Source: Micromonospora sp. M71_S20 (GTDB lineage Bacteria > Actinomycetota > Actinomycetes > Mycobacteriales > Micromonosporaceae). Taken from it: a stretch of DNA of 64,000 bases. The notes beneath the pieces are model-generated. The model searched no databases and had not been told where the DNA came from. It was given only the letters and a program-made list of their open reading frames with translations. The stretch is taken from positions 744,001 through 808,000 of the forward strand of contig NZ_RCCV01000003.1 of the NCBI RefSeq assembly GCF_003664255.1. Reading direction: 5' to 3'. Position numbers and translations under genes: made by a program. Position 1 is the stretch's first letter; every line of letters starts with the position of its first letter. Below, piece after piece: positions 26,249 through 36,557 of this stretch.

Positions 26249-26812
26249 ATGCGGAAAATCATCTACGGGGTGCACCAGTCGCTCGACGGGTTCATCGAGG
26301 GACCGAACGGCGAGTTCGACTGGCCGGAGATGGGCCCGGAGCTGTCCGCGTACTCGCTGGCGCAGTGCGACCGGGCCGGCGCGTTCCTCTACGGTCGCCG
26401 GGTCTGGGAGTTCATGGCCGCCTACTGGCCGCAGGCCGAGTCGATCTCCGATCACCCGCACGACCTCGCGTTCGCGCCCATCTGGCGGCGTACGCCGAAG
26501 GTGGTGGTCTCGCGAACCCTCACCGCCGCCGAGCACGGCGCGCGGGTGGTCGGCGGCGGCGACCTCGGCAAGGAGGTCACCGCGCTCAAGGAGCAGCCGG
26601 GCGGCGATCTGCTGCTCAACGGCGGGGCCGGCGCCGCCGGCGCGCTGACCGACCTCGGCCTGGTCGACGAGTACCAGATCTTCGTCCACCCGGTGGTGCT
26701 CGGCGGTGGCAAGCCGGTCTTCTCGGTCCCGGGGCGGCTCAACCTGCACCTGGTCGAGTCGCGGACGTTCGACGGCAGGTCGGTGCTGTTGCGCTACCGC
26801 CGTGCGGACTGA
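26249..26812 (+). CDS. Dihydrofolate reductase family protein (RibD C-terminal domain)
   Basis: 187-residue NADPH-dependent reductase-like protein. MRKIIYGVHQSLDGFIEGP opens it as in RibD-C proteins, DLLLNGGAGAAGALTDLGLVDEY is the cofactor-side segment and HPVVLGGGKPVF the usual closing motif. AGGAGGAGCAGCGGC precedes the ATG, deciding this start over 26138. Not the folate DHFR; the substrate is unknown. Confidence 0.87.
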   Translation: MRKIIYGVHQSLDGFIEGPNGEFDWPEMGPELSAYSLAQCDRAGAFLYGRRVWEFMAAYWPQAESISDHPHDLAFAPIWRRTPKVVVSRTLTAAEHGARVVGGGDLGKEVTALKEQPGGDLLLNGGAGAAGALTDLGLVDEYQIFVHPVVLGGGKPVFSVPGRLNLHLVESRTFDGRSVLLRYRRAD

Positions 26813-26829
26813 GCCCCGGCGGGCGTGGC

Positions 26830-28716
26830 TCAGCCCCGGCCGCGCCCCGGCCGGAGGGTGGCGACCGCCGTGGGCAGGCCCCGCCGGATGATGCCCGCCC
26901 AGTCGGTGTCGCCGCGCAGCACGGCGGCGGCGGTGTTGCGGGCCTGCTCGGCGGTGAAGTGCGGCGGCAGCATCAGCTCGGCCGGGTCGACCAGCGCGTT
27001 GACGACCACGGGCCGGTCCGCGCTCAGCGCCCGCTCCCAGACGCCCGGCACCTGCTCCGGCGCGTCGACCAGCTCGCCGTGCAGGCCCAGCACCTCCGCC
27101 CACCGGTGGTAGCCGATGTCGGGCAGCTGCTGGCTGTCCGGGAACATCGGCGTCCCCTCGCTGGAGCGCTGCTCCCAGCTGACGAAGGCCAGGTCCCGGT
27201 TGTTGAGCACGAGCACCACGAAGCGGGGGTCCGACCAGCTCCGCCAGTACTTGGCCACCGTGATCAGCTCGTTGACCCCGTTCATCTGCATCGCGCCGTC
27301 GCCGATCAGGGCCACCAGCGGGCGGTCCGGGTGGGCGAACTTGGCGGCCAGCGCGTACGGCATCGCGCCGCCCATCGAGAGCAGGGTGCCGGAGAGGCTG
27401 GCCAGCATCCCGGGGCGGACCTGGAGGTGCCGGGCGTACCAGGCGGTCGTGGTGCCGCAGTCGACCGAGATCATCACGTCGTCGGGGAGCCGGTCGCTGA
27501 GGGTGGCGAAGAGCAGCTGCGGGTTGACCGGGTCTGCGGCCTGCCCGGCCAGTTCCCGCTGCGTGCGGCGCCAGGCGGTGGTGGCCTTCCCGATCGTCGC
27601 CCGCCAGCGGGTCGGTCCCGGGCCGGGGCCGAGCTCGCGCAGCAGGGCCCGCAGGGTGGGGGCGGCGTCCCCGGTCAGGTTCACCTCGGTCGGGTACCGC
27701 AGCCCCAACTGCGTGCCGTCCCGGTCGATCTGTACCGCCCGGGCCTGCCCCTGCGGCGGGTAGAACTCCGAGTACGGCATGTTGCTGCCCACGATCAGCA
27801 GCCGGTCGCACTCGTTCATCAGCTGCCAGCTGGGTCGGGTGCCGAGCAGGCCGATCGCGCCGGTCACCCACGGCTCCCGGTGGTCCACCGCGGCGAACCC
27901 GAGCAGCGCCGCCGCCACCCCCGCGCCGAGCCGGTCGGCGACCGCGCGGACCTCGTCCACCGCGCCGAGCGCGCCCTGCCCCACCAGCATGGCGACCCGC
28001 TCGCCGCCGCCCAGCACCTCGGCGGCCCGGCGCAGGTCCGCCTCCGGCGGCACCGTCGGGCCGCTGCTGGGCACGTCGCTGGTGCGGTAGAAGCCGTGCG
28101 CGTGCGGTGGCTCCGGCACGGCCGGCGCGTCCTGGATGTCGGACGGCAGCACCAGCGCGGTGACCGTACGCCGGGCCAGCGCCGTGCGGCAGGCCCGGTC
28201 GACCAGGTGGCGGACCTGGCTGGGGTGGTCGAGCTGGGCCAGGAAGGCGGCCGCGACGTCCTTGTAGAGGGCGAGCAGGTCCACCTCCTGGTAGTAGCCG
28301 CCGCCCTCGGCGGTGAGCGCGGTGTGGCCGACCAGGGCGACCACCGGCTGGTGGTCCAGTTTGGCGTCGTACAGGCCGTTGAGCAGGTGGATCGCGCCGG
28401 GGCCGCTGGTCACCAGCGCGCAGCCGAGCGGGCCGCCGCCGTACTTGACGTGCGCCGAGGCCGCGAAGCCGGCGGTCTCCTCGTGCCGGACCTGGACGAA
28501 CTGCGCCCGTTCCCCGGTGCGTTGCAGCGCCGAGGTCAGGCCGTTGATGCCGTCGCCGGGATAGCCGAAGTAGCGGCGGACGCCCCAGCCGGCCAACCGG
28601 TGCACGATGTGGTCGGCCACGGTGGCGTCGCGGGGCAGGGGGCCCAGGTCGACGCGCCATCCGTCCGGGTGGTCGGTGCGGGCCGGCCCCGGCGTGCCCA
28701 TGGGACGTGCGTTCAC
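26830..28716 (-). CDS. Thiamine diphosphate-dependent enzyme, pyruvate oxidase/quinone dehydrogenase-like
   Basis: 628-residue ThDP enzyme of the acetolactate synthase/pyruvate oxidase family. The activating Glu is in VRHEETAGFAASA (N-terminal domain), the central domain carries a FAD or nucleotide-type fold, and the C-terminal domain has GDGAMQMNGVNEL...NNRDLAF as the ThDP-Mg motif. The overall pattern fits PoxB-like pyruvate:quinone oxidoreductase better than acetolactate synthase, since no regulatory subunit follows. GTG start with GGAAGGA upstream. Divergent from the SpoU methyltransferase. Confidence 0.85.
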   Translation of the reverse strand: MNARPMGTPGPARTDHPDGWRVDLGPLPRDATVADHIVHRLAGWGVRRYFGYPGDGINGLTSALQRTGERAQFVQVRHEETAGFAASAHVKYGGGPLGCALVTSGPGAIHLLNGLYDAKLDHQPVVALVGHTALTAEGGGYYQEVDLLALYKDVAAAFLAQLDHPSQVRHLVDRACRTALARRTVTALVLPSDIQDAPAVPEPPHAHGFYRTSDVPSSGPTVPPEADLRRAAEVLGGGERVAMLVGQGALGAVDEVRAVADRLGAGVAAALLGFAAVDHREPWVTGAIGLLGTRPSWQLMNECDRLLIVGSNMPYSEFYPPQGQARAVQIDRDGTQLGLRYPTEVNLTGDAAPTLRALLRELGPGPGPTRWRATIGKATTAWRRTQRELAGQAADPVNPQLLFATLSDRLPDDVMISVDCGTTTAWYARHLQVRPGMLASLSGTLLSMGGAMPYALAAKFAHPDRPLVALIGDGAMQMNGVNELITVAKYWRSWSDPRFVVLVLNNRDLAFVSWEQRSSEGTPMFPDSQQLPDIGYHRWAEVLGLHGELVDAPEQVPGVWERALSADRPVVVNALVDPAELMLPPHFTAEQARNTAAAVLRGDTDWAGIIRRGLPTAVATLRPGRGRG

Positions 28717-28844
28717 CTGACTGTCCTTCCGTCGGTCCGCCGCTCCGGCCCGCCATTCCCCGTCCTACCCGGACAAAACGCCCCGGGTCGCTCCGCCGTC
28801 GGGCGACCCGGGGCGGCTGCGGCGCGTCCGGCAGAATCGGGCGG

Positions 28845-31179
<2,335 letters not shown>

Positions 31180-31210
31180 ACGCCGCCCGGCATGTGAGCG
31201 TCGCGCGGCG

Positions 31211-31237
31211 CGAGGGCCCTTCGGCGAAGGGCCCTCG
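31211..31237. terminator. Hairpin terminator between argG and the convergent oxidoreductase
   Basis: CGAGGGCCCTTC-GGC-GAAGGGCCCTCG is a perfect 12-bp stem with a 3-nt loop, with further partial pairing of GCGTCGCGCGGC and GCCGCGTCGC outside it. It sits in the middle of a convergent 98-nt gap and can serve both directions. Confidence 0.75.
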
Positions 31238-31277
31238 GGCCGCGTCGCTCAGGGAGCCTCGGGCCGTCTGTCGCGTC

Positions 31278-32276
31278 CTATCCGACCTTGAGGGCCAGCT
31301 TCCCGACATAGTGATCATTCAGGGCGCGATGCGCATCCCCGACTCGCGCCAACGGGAAGGTCCGGGCGACGTGGACCTCGAAGGAACTCGCCTCGATGAT
31401 CGCGTTCAGCCGATCGGTGGCGGCGCGGCTTCGGTCCCCGTCGTAGTGGGACACCGTCGCGCCCGGCGACGTCACCGGCGCGGGTAGGACGCCGTTCGGC
31501 CAGGCGATCCGTCCCGACTTCTTGACCGCTCGCAGAGATCGTTCGGCAATCTCGCCTCCCACGGTGACCAGAGCCGCATCGAGCCCGCCTGGCGCGAACT
31601 CGAACGCCGCAGCCAGCACGTCGTCCCTGCGACCGTCGACGGCGTCGTCGGCGCCCAGTCGCCGGGCCAGGGCGACACCGTCGTCACCAGAGGCCACGGC
31701 CAAGACCCGGATGCCGCTGTGCCGCGCCAGCTGCACGGCCATGTGCCCGATACCCCCACTGGCCCCGAAGACCATGAGCGTCTCGTCCGGCCGCAGGCCG
31801 AGCAGGTCGAGACCGCTCAGCGCGGTCAGGGCGTCCCACGCCATCGCGCCGGCCTGTCCGGTCGGCAGCCGGTCGGGCACGCGAGCCACGAACTCCGCCT
31901 CGACGACGGCGTACTCGGCGTAGGAGCCGCCACGCGGCACCGGCATCGTCGCGGCGTAGACCCGCTCGCCCACGTCGAACCGGGTGACGTTGCGCCCGAC
32001 CGCGGCCACCGTGCCGGCCGCGTCCCAGCCGAGGATGTAGGGGAAGGTCGAGGCGACGCCGAAGACGCCGTCGTAGTTCCCCTCCCGCTCGCCCGCGTCC
32101 CAGGACCCGACGCCTGCGTACTCCACCCGGATGAGGACGTCGTCGTCGCCGACCTGCGGGAGCGGTATCCGGCGCGACGAGAGTTTGTCGACTCCGCCGA
32201 ACCGGTCAAGGGCGACCGCGGTCATCTGCGGCGCCACGATCGCGTCGCTCGCTGTGCGCTCGGCTCTGCTCCCCAT
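31278..32276 (-). CDS. NADP-dependent zinc-binding-type alcohol dehydrogenase / quinone oxidoreductase
   Basis: 332-residue medium-chain reductase. GWDAAGTVAAVG and GASGGIGHMAVQLARH (Rossmann motif) are clear. Structural zinc cysteines are absent, so it belongs with the quinone reductase-like subgroup that reduces enones or quinones with NADPH. GAGGGGGGA precedes the ATG. It is divergent from a MarR regulator across an 86-nt gap with two matching operators, so it is probably the regulated gene, induced by an electrophile or drug (inference). Confidence 0.85.
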   Translation of the reverse strand: MGSRAERTASDAIVAPQMTAVALDRFGGVDKLSSRRIPLPQVGDDDVLIRVEYAGVGSWDAGEREGNYDGVFGVASTFPYILGWDAAGTVAAVGRNVTRFDVGERVYAATMPVPRGGSYAEYAVVEAEFVARVPDRLPTGQAGAMAWDALTALSGLDLLGLRPDETLMVFGASGGIGHMAVQLARHSGIRVLAVASGDDGVALARRLGADDAVDGRRDDVLAAAFEFAPGGLDAALVTVGGEIAERSLRAVKKSGRIAWPNGVLPAPVTSPGATVSHYDGDRSRAATDRLNAIIEASSFEVHVARTFPLARVGDAHRALNDHYVGKLALKVG

Positions 32277-32362
32277 GGTCCCCCCTCATTTACTTGAGTG
32301 CATCAAGGATATTGGACCACAGGTATTTGAGTGAATCAACTAACCCGTCTAGGCTGGGGGAC
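32277..32362. promoter_or_regulatory. Divergent promoter region with two MarR-type operators
   Basis: Two near-identical dyads, TTGAGTGCATCAA (32294-32306) and TTGAGTGAATCAA (32327-32339), lie 33 bp apart, about three DNA turns. The second overlaps the -35 (TTGAGT) of a promoter whose -10 TAGGCT (32350-32355) follows after 17 bp and lies 7 nt before the marR ATG. The first overlaps the expected +1 region of the oxidoreductase promoter (TATCCT on the minus strand). The stretch is AT-richer than its surroundings. Confidence 0.75.
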
Positions 32363-32785
32363 ATGGCGCTGCCGAATGGACCCGTGACTCCCTCGTCCGA
32401 GGCCGAGGCAGCCCTGTTCGACCTGGTCGACGTGTACGACCGCGCCTACGAGGCGGCGGCAGCCGAGCTGTCGCTCAGCCCGGCGCAGGCATGTGTGCTC
32501 GGGCGACTCGATGAGCGACGGGGCATGGGCGCCCTGGCCGAGGAACTCGGCTGCGATGCCTCCAACATCACCCAGATCGTCGTGCGTCTCGAAGCGCTCG
32601 GCCTCGTGACCCGCGAACCGAACCCCCGGGACCGCCGCGCACGGCTCGTCGCGAGGACCCCCCGGGGGGACGAGATCAACCACCGGTTCGCGACGGCCTT
32701 CACCTTCGCCCGCACGGCGGTCGGACGACTCTCACCCGACGAGCAGGACCAGTTGACGGCGCTGCTGCGCAAGGCACTGGGCTGA
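32363..32785 (+). CDS. MarR family transcriptional regulator
   Basis: 140-residue winged-helix repressor. LSLSPAQACVLGRLDE and GALAEELGCDASNITQIVVRLEALGLVTR form the DNA-binding helices and RDRRARLVARTPRG the wing. Start ATG 32363 is set by the leaderless promoter (TAGGCT at 7 nt). It likely represses itself and the divergent oxidoreductase through the two TTGAGTGNATCAA sites; the effector is unknown. Confidence 0.9.
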   Translation: MALPNGPVTPSSEAEAALFDLVDVYDRAYEAAAAELSLSPAQACVLGRLDERRGMGALAEELGCDASNITQIVVRLEALGLVTREPNPRDRRARLVARTPRGDEINHRFATAFTFARTAVGRLSPDEQDQLTALLRKALG

Positions 32786-32897
32786 CTGTGTTTGCGCCCT
32801 GACCCGATCGCGCTGGATTCAACGGCTTCACGCGGGCGGGCCAGATCAAGCCCAGGACTCCCGGCCTCTGTGGGGCAACGGCTGTGCGGTTACGCGG

Positions 32898-33470
32898 TCA
32901 ACGCTGGACCGTCGTTCCGAGGGCCTCCAGGCGGGTCAGGACATCGAGGTCGTCGAGGTGCGCCAGCGAGACGTCCAGGGTCCGTAGCGCGGGCAGCGAC
33001 TCCAGCGCCGCCGATCCCGTGCACTTGCCGGTCAGTACCAGTTCCGACAGGGCCGGGTGGCCGGTCAGCGGGGTCAGGTCCAACGGGCCTGGGCGATAGC
33101 CGTGGCCGTCCAGGTCCAGGGACCGCAGGCCGGACAGTGCGTGAATGCCCTCCAGCGACGTCACGTTGTAGTCGTCGGACTCGCCGCCGGTGTCGATGTC
33201 CAGGGTCTGTTCGATCAGCATGTAGATGTCGCTACCACCGTCGAACTGCAAGTCAGTGATCGCTGCGGCCTCGGCCGGCGGCACCGTGACGGCATGTAAC
33301 AGCTTCAGCGACGCCTCCAGGCGCGGGCCTGGACCTGGGTAGCCGTCCTCCGGTCCATCGGGGCCGGTCGACTCGATGAGCGCCTTGAGGTCGTCGGCAG
33401 CGATCGCGTCGTCCAGCAGGGCGTCCAGGACGCCCAGGTGTAGGCCGAGGTCGGGGAAGATGAGGGTCAT
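32898..33470 (-). CDS. Leucine-rich-repeat-like protein (DUF6892-like)
   Basis: 190-residue protein whose second half has leucine-repeat spacing: LEGIHALSGLRSLDLDGHG, LTPLTGHPALSELVLTG, LESLPALRTLDVSLAHL. The N terminus (MTLIFPDLGLHLGVLDALLDD) resembles what I recall of DUF6892. TACGGT lies 7 nt before the ATG, a leaderless pattern. Such stand-alone proteins are often immunity-like or of unknown use. GC content is slightly lower than neighbours, consistent with an accessory patch. Confidence 0.6.
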   Translation of the reverse strand: MTLIFPDLGLHLGVLDALLDDAIAADDLKALIESTGPDGPEDGYPGPGPRLEASLKLLHAVTVPPAEAAAITDLQFDGGSDIYMLIEQTLDIDTGGESDDYNVTSLEGIHALSGLRSLDLDGHGYRPGPLDLTPLTGHPALSELVLTGKCTGSAALESLPALRTLDVSLAHLDDLDVLTRLEALGTTVQR

Positions 33471-33761
33471 GATCCCGACCGTATCTCGTCACTGATTTGC
33501 CTCCGGACGCGGAGCGGGTCGTCGTTCGAGTCAGGCGGGGCTGGCGACGGTTCGGAGGCGGCCGGTGCGGTGGGAAGCGGACCAACCGTCGGGTCAGGAC
33601 GACGACCTGGCCCACTGCGGCATCGCGGCGTGCGTTCGGGATAGCGCTCGTAGCCGCGAACAGTGCGCCATCAGTGGGTGACCCACGACAGGGTGTGCTC
33701 CAAGATCCAGGTCTGCTGCATCGAGGAACGCTCGGTGGGAGGCACCCTCGGGCCGTGTCGG

Positions 33762-33950
33762 TCAGGCGCGCTTGGCGAGGCAGAGGAACGCCGTCCAGGC
33801 GGCCGGAGTGAAGGTGAGTGTCGCCCCCGCCGGGTCCTTGCTGTCGCGGACGGCGACGACGCCGGGCAGGTTGTCGGCGACCTCGACGCATTCGCCGCCA
33901 CTCGACCCGCTGCGGGTGGACGTGCGCCACACGGCGTCACTGAGGTTCAT
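33762..33950 (-). CDS. DUF397 domain-containing protein
   Basis: 62-residue protein with the full DUF397 pattern: WRTSTRSGSSGGECVEVAD, VAVRDSKDPAG and TLTFTPAAWTAF. It overlaps the 3' end of the upstream XRE regulator by 14 nt. In Streptomyces such small partners (for example of the WhiJ/AbaA-type loci) bind and modulate the adjacent HTH protein, so a regulator/antagonist pair is expected. The 291 nt downstream hold no convincing gene. Confidence 0.87.
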   Translation of the reverse strand: MNLSDAVWRTSTRSGSSGGECVEVADNLPGVVAVRDSKDPAGATLTFTPAAWTAFLCLAKRA

Positions 33951-34743
33951 GGTGCGCCTGCACTTCCTTCATCAGGTCGATGGACTGCCGGCGGGGCAGG
34001 GCCTCGGTGCGGACATTCTCCCACCGGGCCAGCAGGGCAGCCACCCCGTCCTCGTCGTCGACCACGGCCCCGCCGAGCTGATGTTCCAGGTGCCCGACCC
34101 AGCCGCCGTCGGCGGAGCGGGCCAGGGCGAACGGGCCCGACGACCCGATGTGCAGCCCGGTGCTCCTCGGAACGAGGTGGATGTGGACGTGCGGCAGGTC
34201 GGCCACCTCGATCAGCCGGCCGACCTGGTCCACCATGATCCCGCTCAGTCCCTCGGCCGTCCGGCTCAGCACCGACTCGTCCACGACCACCACGATCTGC
34301 GGCGGGTCCTCCCTGATAAGGATCTCCTGCCGGGCCAGCCGGGCGGTCAGCTTCCGCTCGACCTCGGCCTCGGAGAATGTGTCGTTGAAGCGCAGCACGG
34401 CGCGGGCGTAGTTCTCCGTCTGGAACAGGCCGGGGACCAGAGCTGGATTGAAGTATCGGAGCTGCCTGGCGGCGCGTTCGGCCTCCAGCCACGGCCGGAA
34501 CCACGACGGCTCCCGGTCCCGTTCGGCGATCCGCAGCAGCGCCACGAGCAGGTCACCGGAGCGGAGCACCTCGTCCGCGCGGGCCAGGAACGCCCGGTCG
34601 AGCGGGCGGGTGCCCGTCTCCACGGCGGACACCATCGACGCCGAATAGTGCACCATCCGGCCGAACTCCTCCTGGCTGAGGTTGGCGCTCATCCGCATCC
34701 GCCGCAGCTGGGTGCGAATCAGGTCGGCGGTCGGCTCCTCCAC
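33937..34743 (-). CDS. XRE-family HTH regulator with DUF5753
   Basis: 268-residue DNA-binding protein: helix-turn-helix at about 10-60 (LRRMRMSANLSQEEFGRMV, SASMVSAVETGTR) and a C-terminal DUF5753 ligand-like domain containing ALVPGLFQTENYARAVL and GWVGHLEHQLGG. GGAGG precedes the GTG. Multiple XRE/DUF397 pairs per genome are typical of Streptomyces and Micromonosporaceae and act in development or metabolism; the target of this one is unknown. Confidence 0.88.
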   Translation of the reverse strand: MEEPTADLIRTQLRRMRMSANLSQEEFGRMVHYSASMVSAVETGTRPLDRAFLARADEVLRSGDLLVALLRIAERDREPSWFRPWLEAERAARQLRYFNPALVPGLFQTENYARAVLRFNDTFSEAEVERKLTARLARQEILIREDPPQIVVVVDESVLSRTAEGLSGIMVDQVGRLIEVADLPHVHIHLVPRSTGLHIGSSGPFALARSADGGWVGHLEHQLGGAVVDDEDGVAALLARWENVRTEALPRRQSIDLMKEVQAHHEPQ

Positions 34744-34870
34744 AGCTCCTCCACACAGGTCGCCTGAGTTCCACTCGGGATTCCGGCCCGGCGTACCGCT
34801 GTCGAAGCGCGGCCACGACCGGGCCGAATGCCTTCCGACGGTAGTCGCGCGCTCACCAGACTGTCACGCA

Positions 34871-34912
34871 GGCGGACCCGCTCGGCGCCCGGAGGGCTCG
34901 GGCGGGTCCGCC
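34871..34912. repeat. 11-bp inverted repeat between divergent XRE and WxC genes
   Basis: GGCGGACCCGC (34871-34881) and GCGGGTCCGCC (34902-34912) are perfectly complementary, separated by 20 nt. It lies midway between the XRE gene and the small gene at 34962 and could be an operator for the XRE protein or an RNA hairpin. Confidence 0.4.
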
Positions 34913-34961
34913 CCGGCCGTCCGCTTCCGGGCGGCCCGTCCCTGCCGACGGAGGTCGGTGT

Positions 34962-35255
34962 GTGTGTTTCCAGGGGCCGACGCGAACGCCTCTCGTGGCG
35001 GCGCACGTGGCCGGTTCGCCTGACTGGCGGTGCCGGGGGTGCACGGAGCCCTGGCCCTGCCCCGAGCTGCGGGCGATGCCGGATCCCGCGTCGCGGGACC
35101 TGCTGCCGGTGATCTCGGCCCTGCTCACCACCGCTATCCGCGATCTCCGCGGCCGCCCGGGCGGCCCCGACCCGATCGACGTGGTACGCCGGTTCCTGTG
35201 GTGGCTGCCGTTGAGCCACGACGAGGCCCGCGCCATCGCCCTGCGGATGCGCTGA
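34962..35255 (+). CDS. Small protein with WRCRGC..WPCP pattern
   Basis: 97-residue protein containing DWRCRGCTEPWPCP, a CxxC plus C arrangement that may form a small zinc knuckle, followed by a helical domain ending HDEARAIALRMR. GGAGG is 7 nt before the GTG. It overlaps the start of the following paralogue-like gene by one base (TGATG). Proteins of this type often sit beside XRE/DUF397 genes in Micromonosporaceae, sometimes mislabelled flavin reductase; function unknown. Confidence 0.6.
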   Translation: MCFQGPTRTPLVAAHVAGSPDWRCRGCTEPWPCPELRAMPDPASRDLLPVISALLTTAIRDLRGRPGGPDPIDVVRRFLWWLPLSHDEARAIALRMR

Positions 35256-35503
35256 TGGCGTACCGGAGAATTCCGCACCTGACGATGCGCCCGCTCTGGC
35301 GGTGCCGCAACTGCGGCGCGGAGTGGCCCTGTCCGCCAGGTCGGCTCGGACTGCTGACGGAGTACCGGGGCGACCGCACCGGCCTGCTGTTCCACCTGGG
35401 CGGGCTGATGGCCGAGGCCCACGCCCAGCTCACCCAGCTCAACCCCGAGCGTCCTCTCGACCTGAGGGAACGCTTCCTCGACTGGGCGCGGGCCCGGGAC
35501 TGA
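35255..35503 (+). CDS. Small protein with WRCRNCGAEWPCP pattern
   Basis: 82-residue companion of the preceding gene with the same cysteine pattern (LWRCRNCGAEWPCPPGR) and a downstream helix AHAQLTQLNPERPLDLRERFL. The TGATG overlap implies coupled translation and co-function. The two look like divergent paralogues. No function is known. Confidence 0.65.
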   Translation: MAYRRIPHLTMRPLWRCRNCGAEWPCPPGRLGLLTEYRGDRTGLLFHLGGLMAEAHAQLTQLNPERPLDLRERFLDWARARD

Positions 35504-35693
35504 CGTGACATCACAAGGATCTGGTAAGGATCGGACTGGATGCTGTAGCGATCACCCCACTGGGCCAAGACCTGGCTGAAGTAGGCATTCGCTCACCCGA
35601 CACACTCGGGCGGCATCGCAGGGTGGCCAGCCTGCTGCGACGCAGGCCCGTCGCGATATCGTGCGCCGCCGGCCTCGAGAGGAAGCGTGGAGC

Positions 35694-36346
35694 ATGACGA
35701 CAACGCCTACGGGTGGCGCCCCTCGCGCCGCGAAGGCCAACGCACTGGTCCTGGCGGTCCTGCTTGCGGCTGCATGCACGCGGCCGACGGACACCGCTGA
35801 GTTACGGCCTGCCGCCGGCCACTCGCCCAGCAGCAGCCCCAATACCGTTTCGATTTGACTCGACGCGCCCGAGACGCTGCTCGACGGCTGGAACGAATCG
35901 ATCGACCGACGACTGCACGACATGACCAAGCAGAACATCGGCGGCTTCAAAAGACTTCTCCAGGGTGAGCCGACCAGCGCGGTGGGTACCGCCTACGCGG
36001 CGGGGAAGGAAAAGCATTCAGCGGAGCTCGGGGTTCATCGACCCGACGACAGCCGGTTCGTGCTTGTCAGCGGGGTCTCCGGCACTGTGTCGCACCGGAA
36101 ACGACGCTCGACGCCGTATTCGGCGCGCTGACGGCGGTCGTCGACGTGAAGCCGGTCGCGCCGGGACCGCTGGGCGGCACAGCACGCTGCGGCACCAGCA
36201 AGAACGCCGGCATCCGCGTCGAAGTCTGCGGGTGGGCCTCCCCGTACGTCATTGGCGTGATTCACTTCGGAGGCTTCAAGCCGGCCGACAATCCGAGCAA
36301 GATGTTTACGCAGGTGCGCGCACAGGTCGAGCACCCGGCATCGTGA
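35694..36346 (+). pseudogene. Broken lipoprotein gene (in-frame stop plus frameshift)
   Basis: ATG 35694 starts a lipoprotein-type signal peptide ending VLAVLLAAACT (lipobox LAAAC). The frame meets TGA at 35856-35858, but continues in the same frame as LDAPETLLDGWNESIDRRL...GGFKRLLQGEPTSAVGTAY...FVLVSGVSG. Near 36093 the sensible reading moves to another frame: APETTLDAVFGALTAVVDVKPVAPGPLGGTARCG to a stop at 36346. One nonsense change and one single-base loss (or 2-base gain) explain this. Gene remnants on both sides look coherent, so recent decay or, less likely, sequencing error. Confidence 0.7.
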
Positions 36347-36514
36347 CCCGTAGCTGACGGCCGACCGACTGACCCCCGCGGGGCCCAGGCGGGCTGTTCG
36401 GCTCCCGCGATAACGCCCATCTTCCGGCCGGGTCTCGGCAGCGGATGTCGCACCGGCTGTACGCACTTGGCGGCACGAACCCGGGACGGGGCGGCTGTCC
36501 GTGCGGAATCTATG

Positions 36515-36557
36515 TCACGGACGGTAGCGTGTCGCCCGTGTTCCCTACCGTCCGTGA
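36515..36557. promoter_or_regulatory. 13-bp dyad enclosing the pucR-type start codon
   Basis: TCACGGACGGTAG (36515-36527) and CTACCGTCCGTGA (36545-36557) are perfectly complementary. The 17-nt spacer holds the GTG start at 36538, and the left arm overlaps the -10 candidate TAGCGT (36525-36530, 7 nt before GTG). As DNA it fits an autoregulatory operator; as RNA the +1 would lie inside the loop, so an RNA hairpin is less likely. Confidence 0.65.

Noticed and set aside
33497..33811. Arg-rich 104-residue open frame downstream of DUF397
   Set aside because: Composition and lack of a start signal indicate shadow; it runs antisense into the DUF397 gene.
35856..35858. In-frame TGA as a selenocysteine codon
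   Set aside because: No SECIS-like hairpin is evident, the protein is a lipoprotein, and a second lesion (frameshift) exists downstream, so a pseudogene is simpler.
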